Below are positions 42,653 through 47,962 of a stretch of DNA of 47,962 nucleotides, in pieces. Both the position numbers and the translations under genes were made by a program. The DNA is from Candidatus Methanoperedens sp. (GTDB lineage Archaea > Halobacteriota > Methanosarcinia > Methanosarcinales > Methanoperedenaceae): NCBI GenBank assembly GCA_026552855.1, contig JAPMTX010000146.1:1-47962 (forward strand). Direction: 5' to 3'. Position 1 is the stretch's first letter. Every line of letters starts with the position of its first letter. The notes under the pieces were generated by a model. That model was not told the origin of the DNA and did no database searches. It saw only the letters and a program-made list of their open reading frames with translations.

Positions 42653-43575
42653 CCTTTATCTGGGAAACCCTGCGGTCCTGTAGTTATCTCGGAATACGAT
42701 TTAATATTAACTCCAATTCCAAGGCAGGCAGTTCCAGGAAATACGATCAAGGCTGCAGTTAATGTATCTATAAAAGGTAATCCGAGTGATGCTTCAGGCG
42801 ATAATATCAAAGTTGAGCTTGTGAAAGGTACAAATACATTTTTGAGGGTACCGCCCAAAAGACCTCAACTGGTGTTTATGAAGTAAATATCCAACTACCA
42901 TCTGCTTCATCAGGCGATTACCAGATATATGCGGTAATTACAACTGACAGGACTATTATGGGGTATCCGGAAACTCTCGGAATTGCTGATGGCGGAACCA
43001 TTACAATAACCCGGCCTTCATCAGCCCCTCCTGCAGGCGGCGGTGGGGGCGGAGGCGCCCCGTCGGCTGAAGATTTCAAAAATATCGTAATAACGAGCAA
43101 TATTAATGCGGGTGATACTACAGTTAAAACCGAGATACTCCGCAACTCTTCGTCCCAGGTAAGCAATCCTCCTCCCGGGCTTGTATATAAAAACCTCAAT
43201 ATCATGGTAGGGACATCAGGTTTTGCCGTACCGAAGAATATAAAGGGAGCAGTCATAAAGTTCAGGGTCGATAATTCGTGGATCGAAAGCAACAACCTTG
43301 ACGACACTGATGTAAGGATGATAAAGTGGGATGGCAGCAAATGGATAAAGCTTGAAACAACAAAGAAAGATAAAGACGGCAAATATACCTATTATGAGGC
43401 ACAGACGAACGCTTTCTCAACATTTGCAATAACCGGGTTAAAAGGAGAATCTAACCCGACAACTGTACCTTTGCCTTCAGTAACATCCCCGGAAACTACT
43501 CCGGAAATAACAGGTACCAGGGTTATAGTAATAACGCCTGAAGAATTGCCGGAGACAACTTTTGTTCGAATTTGA
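42653..43575 (+). pseudogene. Decayed PGF-pre-PGF surface protein
   Basis: The frame is open from 42653 without a start codon and codes for a beta domain (VVISEYDLILTPIPRQAVPG; IKVELVKGTNTF). At the T5 run 42839-42843 the frame shifts by one base and continues as EGTAQKTSTGVYEVNIQL to the stop at 43575. The second part contains a Gly-rich linker (APPAGGGGGGGAPS) and a PGF-pre-PGF domain (EILRNSSSQVSNPPPGLVYK, DVRMIKWDGSKWIKLE). The C-terminal membrane anchor is missing (it ends TPEELPETTFVRI). It lacks a signal peptide, anchor and continuous frame, so it looks like a remnant. Confidence 0.75.
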
Positions 43576-43757
43576 ACTTTAGTTAAGAAGTATTGTATTG
43601 ATTTCTTTGAGTTCACCCGCATAGCTGGAAAAGACCGTACAAGAGCCTGATTTTTGGTTATAATTGTATGAAAAATCCGGCAGCATGCTAATGACACTAC
43701 AATTAAGGAGATCAAATGAATAGCAGATTTATCACATTTTGATTTGTTATAAACATA

Positions 43758-43770
43758 ACATTTAAATATA
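43758..43770 (+). promoter_or_regulatory. TATA box of the ChrB-like gene
   Basis: ACATTTAAATATA (43758-43770) ends about 20 bases before ATG 43791, which is the spacing of a leaderless or nearly leaderless archaeal mRNA. The 215 bases from 43576 to 43790 hold no other gene. Confidence 0.55.
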
Positions 43771-43790
43771 ATACAGTTGTTCTATTGTCT

Positions 43791-44312
43791 ATGAAATGGA
43801 TATTACTGATAATTAAATCAATAAATGTTTCGTCCAGAGACCGGATGTTCATCTGGCGAAATATAAAAAGCACTGGTGCGGTTTCGCTGTCTCATTCTGT
43901 TTATTTATTACATGATACGGAAGACAATAGAGTTACAGCATCAAATATTGCCAGAATAGTACACGAGAGAAAGGGTGAAATTTTACAATTTTTTGCAGAT
44001 ACTTTTAATGGAGAGCAGGAACAAAAACTGAATAAACTGATTGCGGAAGAAATTATTGTAGAGATTAAGGAATTTTCTAAAGAATGTGAAGACTTTATTG
44101 CAGATGCAACCAAAAGAATTTCAAATAAAAAATTCAGGATTTTTGAACTGGAAGAATTGAACGACGCTCTCTACAAGCTTGATAAGTGGAGAATAAAGCT
44201 GATTCAGAAGCATAAACTTGGTTCAGATAAAATTTCTATTTTATCTGAAGAAATCGGAAAATGTAAAGAAAAATTATACGAATTTGAAGAGAAAGTCCTC
44301 CAAAAAGGCTAA
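43791..44312 (+). CDS. ChrB N-terminal-domain protein
   Basis: The protein is 173 residues from the ATG (a TTG six bases earlier is less likely). Residues 1-90 match the N-terminal domain of the chromate-resistance regulator ChrB: MKWILLIIKSINVSSRDRMF and FIWRNIKSTGAVSLSHSVYL. The rest is a helical coiled-coil rich in Lys and Glu. The C-terminal domain of bacterial ChrB is absent. Without the second domain and without a chromate transporter nearby, chromate sensing is uncertain. It is followed by a Gate-domain membrane protein and a TGACCGGTCA site. Confidence 0.75.
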   Translation: MKWILLIIKSINVSSRDRMFIWRNIKSTGAVSLSHSVYLLHDTEDNRVTASNIARIVHERKGEILQFFADTFNGEQEQKLNKLIAEEIIVEIKEFSKECEDFIADATKRISNKKFRIFELEELNDALYKLDKWRIKLIQKHKLGSDKISILSEEIGKCKEKLYEFEEKVLQKG

Positions 44313-44313
44313 A

Positions 44314-44323
44314 TGACCGGTCA
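44314..44323. promoter_or_regulatory. Palindrome TGACCGGTCA
   Basis: A perfect 10-base palindrome between the ChrB-like gene and the Gate-domain gene, two bases after the stop. GC-rich for this region. Resembles TetR-type half-site pairs. Function unknown. Confidence 0.35.
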
Positions 44324-44334
44324 GTAAACAGTTT

Positions 44335-45267
44335 ATGCTCTATGATGCCTTTTACCAGTCACTTGATTATCTTTTTATTATAATTCCAGTCATGATGATA
44401 GGGGTTGTAGCAGCCGAATTTTTGGTAGAGATCGGCTGGATTCACAAAATAGGTTTTATAGTTTCACCATTGACAAGGTTTGCACATCTGCGCGAAGAAT
44501 GCAGCATAAGTTTCATCACAGCATTCGGTTCTCCGGCTGCTTCTAATTCAATGCTTAAAAAATTATATGATGACGGGCTGATTGAAAGAAAAGAGCTGAT
44601 CGTAGCCTCACTGATAAATTCATTTCCAGCCATCATAATGCACTGGAGAACGCTTCTGCCTGTTTTTATTCCTCTTCTTGGTACGGCAGGCATGATATAC
44701 CTTGGAATACTGACTGCTGTCGGACTTTTAAGAACGCTCGTCACTCTATTAATCGGACATTTTTTACTTGGCGAAAAGCGGTATGCACCGAGTAATACAA
44801 TTCATCAGGGCACTTCGTTTTTTAATTCTTTTAAAATAAGCATTAAAAAATCAAAAAAAACAATATTTCGAATCATCACTATGACTATTCCAGTTACAAT
44901 ACTGGTCTTTATCTCGATTGATGCGAAATTTTTTGACGTACTGGCGACTTTTTTAAAAAAACATGCTATTTTTGTACCGGTGCCGAGCGAAGCACTTCCA
45001 ATAATAGCAGCGCAATTTACAACTAACATTGCAGCTTATACCATTGCTGGAAACCTGTTATCAGCAGGTATTCTTAACACGAAAGAAATAGTACTATCCT
45101 TACTGGTTGGAAAGATTCTTTCAAGTATTGTGAGTATAAGAATCCTGATTCCATATTATGTGGGAATATTCGGTTCAAAGCTCGGTTCACAAATAATGAT
45201 ATACTCCGCAATACTCAGGGAGGGCATATTGATCGTTGCTACGGTTATTTTAGCACTTTCCTGGTGA
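44335..45267 (+). CDS. Nucleoside-recognition (Gate) domain membrane protein
   Basis: This 310-residue protein with about eight helices is built of two Gate-like halves: VAAEFLVEIGWIHKIGFIVS with FITAFGSPAASNSMLKKL, and later PSEALPIIAAQFTTNIAAYT. The family includes archaeal proteins related to sporulation membrane proteins and nucleoside or ion transporters. The substrate is unknown. It starts 22 bases after the ChrB-like gene and is probably co-transcribed. Confidence 0.78.
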   Translation: MLYDAFYQSLDYLFIIIPVMMIGVVAAEFLVEIGWIHKIGFIVSPLTRFAHLREECSISFITAFGSPAASNSMLKKLYDDGLIERKELIVASLINSFPAIIMHWRTLLPVFIPLLGTAGMIYLGILTAVGLLRTLVTLLIGHFLLGEKRYAPSNTIHQGTSFFNSFKISIKKSKKTIFRIITMTIPVTILVFISIDAKFFDVLATFLKKHAIFVPVPSEALPIIAAQFTTNIAAYTIAGNLLSAGILNTKEIVLSLLVGKILSSIVSIRILIPYYVGIFGSKLGSQIMIYSAILREGILIVATVILALSW

Positions 45268-45276
45268 ATATAGGTC

Positions 45277-45375
45277 TCACTTTGCCCCGAAGCCTCCCCG
45301 GAGGAAGCGCCACAGGTCCTCTTCATCGTCCGTATTTTCAAACTCTTTATCAGATTCTTCTTTTGCATAATTCAT
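45277..45375 (-). CDS. Small acidic protein (32 aa)
   Basis: ATG at 45375 with GAGGTAAGAAC directly upstream gives a 32-residue protein. A very acidic front (EESDKEFENTDDEEDLW) leads into RFLRGGFGAK. It is downstream of the mini zinc-ribbon gene on the same strand. The strong ribosome binding site and codon pattern support it. The function is unknown. Confidence 0.5.
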   Translation of the reverse strand: MNYAKEESDKEFENTDDEEDLWRFLRGGFGAK

Positions 45376-45439
45376 GTTCTTACCTCATACTGGAAGAAAA
45401 AGAAGCACAAATGAATAGTTGGAAGCACTTCCTTTTCAT

Positions 45440-45586
45440 TTATATTAACAGAGCCTCTTCTATAGCAAAAGCATCCCTGCCGCAGCCTCCGCACGACGCC
45501 ATGGCGATCCCTTTAATGAAATCCGCGCTTGTTATCTGTATAATTCGCTTGCAGTTGGGGCATTTGTATTGTCTGGTCGAGGTCAT
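45440..45586 (-). CDS. Mini zinc-ribbon protein (48 aa)
   Basis: The 48 residues carry KCPNCKRIIQI and then SCGGCGRDAF: two CxxC pairs about 22 residues apart, a complete zinc-ribbon set. The order KC-x2-C-x2-II resembles the mini proteins at 17038 and 19196 (KCRNCGKII), so they may be distant relatives. The ATG overlaps the stop of the small gene upstream (ATGA), indicating translational coupling. No signal peptide is visible. Confidence 0.72.
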   Translation of the reverse strand: MTSTRQYKCPNCKRIIQITSADFIKGIAMASCGGCGRDAFAIEEALLI

Positions 45587-45739
45587 ATCAACCACCATAC
45601 GTACTCCTGCATCCGGGCGCTGCCTGGAACTTTAACCGCTGCCATCCCGCTTTTCCGAAGCAGATTGGCGTCTCTTTTAGCTACATCTTTACCTATGCCG
45701 GGGGCAAAGTAAACCCCTTCTTTTTTCTTGTTGTGCCAT
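45583..45739 (-). pseudogene. Small conserved-looking gene with a frameshift in an A6 run
   Basis: The ATG at 45739 has GGTGAT five bases upstream, and begins MAQQEK. After the run of six A residues the correct frame continues as EGVYFAPGIGKDVAKRDANL, then SGMAAVKVPGSARMQEYVWW, and ends with an ATGA overlap on the zinc-ribbon gene. The downstream frame has no start codon of its own. Removing one A restores a 51-residue protein. Either the gene is broken or the A-run is misread. The family is not recognised. Confidence 0.55.
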
Positions 45740-45819
45740 TAAATCACCAGATATACTGATAGTTCCAGCAGGTATTCAAATAGAGTAAACAAGCAATATT
45801 TGATAAATCCATTCGGTTT

Positions 45820-46113
45820 TTAGCATTTAATCTGATATAAGCACTGCCTGGCATCCTGGAAATACTCCCGCTCTTCAAGAATATCCTCTTTTTTCAGCCT
45901 GCTCAGGGCATAGCGCACAGTCCTTGTAGGCAGACGGGTAATTTTTGCTATTTCTTTTTGCGTCAGAGGACCGCAATTTTCGAGTATATTGAGGATAAGC
46001 TTCATTGATGGTGAAAATCCTTCGATTTGTGCAGAACTGTAATTTTCCAATCCTTTACTCTCCCTGCTGCCTCCCGGATTCAGTCCATTACCTGCTGAAA
46101 AATGATCCCTCAT
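45820..46113 (-). CDS. Winged helix-turn-helix transcriptional regulator
   Basis: The 97 residues include a winged HTH in residues about 35-95: MKLILNILENCGPLTQKEIA (helix 1 and 2), KITRLPTRTVRYALSRLKKE (recognition helix) and ILEEREYFQDARQCLYQI (wing). It resembles MarR/TrmB-type archaeal regulators without a sensor domain. Its own ATG lies inside a palindrome at 46112-46132, so it very probably represses itself. It is divergent from the two-gene unit at 46273-46986, which it may also control. Confidence 0.8.
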   Translation of the reverse strand: MRDHFSAGNGLNPGGSRESKGLENYSSAQIEGFSPSMKLILNILENCGPLTQKEIAKITRLPTRTVRYALSRLKKEDILEEREYFQDARQCLYQIKC

Positions 46114-46132
46114 AGTTTATCACTTAAACTAT
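46112..46132. promoter_or_regulatory. Operator ATAGTTTA-N5-TAAACTAT over the regulator start codon
   Basis: Perfect 8-base arms at 46112-46119 and 46125-46132, overlapping the ATG of the winged-helix gene (46113). This is the placement expected for an autoregulatory site in a nearly leaderless archaeal gene. Confidence 0.65.
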
Positions 46133-46279
46133 CTGACAAAGTAATTCAAATGTTTAATCCATAAGGCAATTGTTGTCGTGACAGTTCTGATTCTGTTTAA
46201 ATAGTGACAAAACCTGCCTGAATATCCGGGGATATATATCATCCATCTATATAGAAGGGGTGGTGACAATAAATGCTAA

Positions 46280-46690
46280 ACCAAAGAAGGGATCGTTTTT
46301 GCCTTCCATGAGGAATGGGATGGCAAAGAATCATTACTGGATGAGGGTATAGAGGAAAAATCCGTATCAGAATATGAGAAATATGCAAAAGAGATCTTTA
46401 AAAGACCGCAATACCGGCGTTTAAGAATCAGCCTTGAAAGATTAGCCCGCTCACTTGCCCTTATAGAAGGAAGCTGGCAGCGTACGAGCAGGCACCATTC
46501 AACGAGAGAACTTGGGAACCTGCTGAACCGATTGCATGAGCTTGAAAATGAGGCAGAGAGCATTGAAGATGTTCTCCTGCGGGAATATATCTATGAGCAG
46601 CTTGATATGATTGCCTCTTCAAGGAGGTTTTTAGCCGAAGAAATCAGATGGGATATGGAATCCAGCAAGAAAAGTACAGGAATACTATGA
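46280..46690 (+). CDS. Helical protein of unknown family, start region frameshifted
   Basis: Frame open from 46280 to 46690: GIVFAFHEEWDGKESLLDEG, a long helical segment (YRRLRISLERLARSLALIEG; LNRLHELENEAESIEDVLLR) and the end MESSKKSTGIL. No start codon lies in this frame. The only well-placed ATG (46273, with GGTGGTGA six bases upstream and TATA GATATATATC near 46230) is one base out of frame, and dropping one A from CCAAAG at 46281-46286 joins them. Coding quality of the frame and the ATGA overlap with the next gene show that it is real. About 137 residues. I do not recognise it. Confidence 0.65.
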   Translation, partial: TKEGIVFAFHEEWDGKESLLDEGIEEKSVSEYEKYAKEIFKRPQYRRLRISLERLARSLALIEGSWQRTSRHHSTRELGNLLNRLHELENEAESIEDVLLREYIYEQLDMIASSRRFLAEEIRWDMESSKKSTGIL

Positions 46691-46986
46691 ACGAGACGGA
46701 TGTTTTTGTCCGGAAAACTGCCAACTATCGCATCTGGATAGATGAGGCTGGAGCCGGGAACATCCGCGTCCTGAAAAGGATAAACTTCAAGACGCTTGTG
46801 GCGCTCTTTGAAGAGCTTCACGGGGAAATAAGAAAGAGATCTTCAGATAATCCTGGAAAGGTTCATATTATTTTTTATATATCCAGGTCACTCTATGAGG
46901 AAATGTCTGTCAATGCAAAAGAATTCCTGGGGTTCTGTCAATCCTGCATGGGCATCAAATTCGAGCTTGTTTTAATGGAGATGTAG
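46687..46986 (+). CDS. Unknown protein, partner of the helical protein
   Basis: The protein is 99 residues from ATG 46687, which overlaps the upstream stop (ATGA). A start at 46648 would extend it into the previous gene without a ribosome binding site. The sequence looks like a compact alpha/beta fold: VRKTANYRIWIDEAGAGNIR, FKTLVALFEELHGEIRKRSS and VHIIFYISRSLYEEMSVNAK, with a Cys pair FCQSCMG near the end. No family is recognised. The tight coupling suggests that the two products act together. Confidence 0.65.
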   Translation: MNETDVFVRKTANYRIWIDEAGAGNIRVLKRINFKTLVALFEELHGEIRKRSSDNPGKVHIIFYISRSLYEEMSVNAKEFLGFCQSCMGIKFELVLMEM

Positions 46987-47093
46987 GTAACGGAAACGCC
47001 TATTAATTTTTATACACTGGAATAATTGCGTCAATCTCTGCCTCTTTCTGTAATTATATACGTTCGCCTGTATTATCTTCTGATAGTATTGAT

Positions 47094-47246
47094 ATGATCG
47101 AGGAAATGTGCAGTTCATCCCGAACAAGCAGTCCCTGTCGGATTAAAGCTGAAAATAAGAAACCCAAAAATGACATCGGATTTGACAAGATCGTAAAATT
47201 CCTGAACGCCCAGAAAGCAGCCATGGATTATGCAGGTCTGAATTAG
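47094..47246 (+). CDS. Possible 50-residue protein
   Basis: An ATG-started frame of 50 residues (IKAENKKPKNDIGFDKIVKF near its centre). The ribosome binding site is weak and no homologue is recognised. It sits just before the truncated transporter and could be a chance frame or a remnant. The rest of 46987-47279 holds nothing else I can identify. Confidence 0.25.
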   Translation: MIEEMCSSSRTSSPCRIKAENKKPKNDIGFDKIVKFLNAQKAAMDYAGLN

Positions 47247-47279
47247 CCGCATTTTTGCCGCATCTGTTCCATTCTTTGA

Positions 47280-47962
47280 ATGAATGCGGCAAGTTTCGTC
47301 AGGAAGTTCTCCCATATGCTTTCCACAACTGTATCCATATGCGGCGTCTCTGCAGCCATCGCCACCTTCGGCGCGATCAAAGGCGATAAAAAGCACCTTA
47401 ACATGACCCTTCTGCTGGTCGCGGTCTTTGTCATCCCAATGTTCCTGGGCATGCCCATTCTGGCTAAAGCCATCGGCATGAACCAGGCATGGGCTGGCGC
47501 GTGGTTCGGCGGGACTATCGACACCACAGCCGCGGTGGTCGGTGCAGGTTCGTTCTACGGGGATGAGGCTATGAAAGCTGCATCCGTCGTGAAGATGTCC
47601 CAGAATGTGCTCATAGGTTTTGTAGCGTTCCTGCTGGCGTTCTATTTCACAACAATAGTGGAGAAAAGCGGCGAAAAAGTGAGCCTACGCCAGATATGGG
47701 ACAGGTTCCCCAAATTCATACTCGGATTTGCGGCAGTTGTAGCGATAACATCTCTCGGACTGCTCTCTGCCGGAGCTGTCGATGCGACAAAACTGATACG
47801 CTCATGGATATTCGCCTTTGCTTTCGTGAGCATAGGTGCTGAGACATCCATTCGTGAATTCAGCAAGATCGGGAGGGCACCGGCGATAGCATTTACGGTG
47901 GCGCAGATGTTCAACGTAATCTGGACTCTGGTTATATCGTATATCCTGTTCTCTGCGATGGA
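47280..47962 (+). CDS. YeiH/UPF0324-type putative sulfate exporter, N-terminus missing, runs off the window
   Basis: The frame from ATG 47280 is open to the window end (about 227 residues). It matches the YeiH family: the conserved SICGVSAAIATFGAIKG is at residues about 20-37, followed by WAGAWFGGTIDTTAAVVGAG, then IWDRFPKFILGFAAVVAITS and IGAETSIREF. In full-length members about 100-150 residues with several helices come before the CG(V/A)SA motif. Here only about 19 residues do, preceded by a TGA. The gene is therefore truncated at the 5' end or starts in an altered frame. The 3' end lies outside the window. Confidence 0.75.
   Translation, partial: MNAASFVRKFSHMLSTTVSICGVSAAIATFGAIKGDKKHLNMTLLLVAVFVIPMFLGMPILAKAIGMNQAWAGAWFGGTIDTTAAVVGAGSFYGDEAMKAASVVKMSQNVLIGFVAFLLAFYFTTIVEKSGEKVSLRQIWDRFPKFILGFAAVVAITSLGLLSAGAVDATKLIRSWIFAFAFVSIGAETSIREFSKIGRAPAIAFTVAQMFNVIWTLVISYILFSAM

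Noticed and set aside
45264-45635. Long plus-strand open frame of 123 codons
   Set aside because: It has no ribosome binding site and lies opposite three minus-strand mini-genes with good starts, coupling and a zinc-ribbon pattern. Its own translation shows no domain.
46276-46563. Minus-strand frame of 95 codons
   Set aside because: It is Ser-rich mirror coding of the plus-strand helical protein, which has a coupled downstream gene.
47115-47914. Three minus-strand frames near the right edge
   Set aside because: They are shadows of the YeiH-type transporter, whose conserved motifs are unambiguous on the plus strand.
1-47962. Search for tRNA, rRNA and replication origin
   Set aside because: No T-loop GGTTCAA-type cluster with matching stems, no rRNA-like conserved stretch and no Cdc6/ORB-type array were seen by eye. 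A covariance search would settle it.

Overview
The window looks like a chromosome segment of a methanogen-related archaeon, most likely Methanosarcinales and plausibly a Methanoperedens/ANME-2-like lineage. The support is PEF-CTERM surface proteins next to a matching archaeosortase, Methanosarcina-type S-layer repeat domains, PGF-pre-PGF domains, TATA-type promoters, archaeal N-glycan genes and GGAGG/GGTG ribosome binding sites. This taxonomic call is inference from gene families. No rRNA, tRNA, CRISPR array or transposase was seen.

Layout. Positions 1-3.5 kb hold three successive partial copies of the 3' end of one polysaccharide flippase gene, with a toxin-antitoxin module in each gap (PIN/UPF0175, then a truncated MazF-like toxin with its antitoxin). 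Positions 3.6-5.4 kb carry an acylphosphatase, a polysaccharide deacetylase and a zinc-binding protein on the minus strand. Positions 5.5-19.4 kb are the surface-protein region: a secreted S8 protease with an unusual Glu in the Asp site, six PEF-CTERM proteins, an archaeosortase C (10.2 kb), a divergent M48/HtpX-like protein with a destroyed HExxH motif, and a large VanZ-DUF1616-S-layer fusion. Two of the PEF-CTERM genes are a duplicated pair, each followed 3 bases later by a tiny zinc-ribbon gene (42 and 50 aa) translated from TTG. Five promoters share a (C)GATAAATTTATATA-type core preceded by AT-rich, Fur-box-like NATWAT repeats.

Positions 19.4-24.4 kb form one operon for a lipid-linked diacetamido-uronic-acid glycan: an AglH-like GlcNAc-1-P transferase, then WbpD-, WbpE-, WbpB- and WbpA-like enzymes. 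A membrane-fused MinD-type ATPase and a LamG-like surface protein follow. Positions 27.4-38 kb are a minus-strand glycan assembly cluster (two large GT-C-like membrane proteins, an alkaline-phosphatase-superfamily enzyme, a membrane kelch propeller, a GT4, a dolichyl-phosphate GT2 and a flippase). Most of it is strikingly AT-rich, while the flippase is GC-rich.

Positions 38-43.6 kb contain two intact PGF-pre-PGF surface proteins with tyrosine-glycine repeats and one decayed relative. The first is preceded by six phased GAAAC repeats. Positions 43.7-48 kb hold a ChrB-N-terminal-domain protein, a nucleoside-recognition (Gate) membrane protein, a minus-strand set of mini-proteins including a third zinc ribbon, a winged-helix regulator whose start codon lies in a palindrome, an unknown two-gene unit, and a YeiH-type transporter that lacks its N-terminal half and runs off the window.

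The region as a whole reads as a factory for the cell surface: sugar precursors, lipid-linked glycan assembly and flipping, surface proteins, and the archaeosortase that processes them. At least four genes carry apparent single-base indels, mostly in short A or T runs. These could be genuine decay or sequencing error, and this should be kept in mind when reading gene starts.
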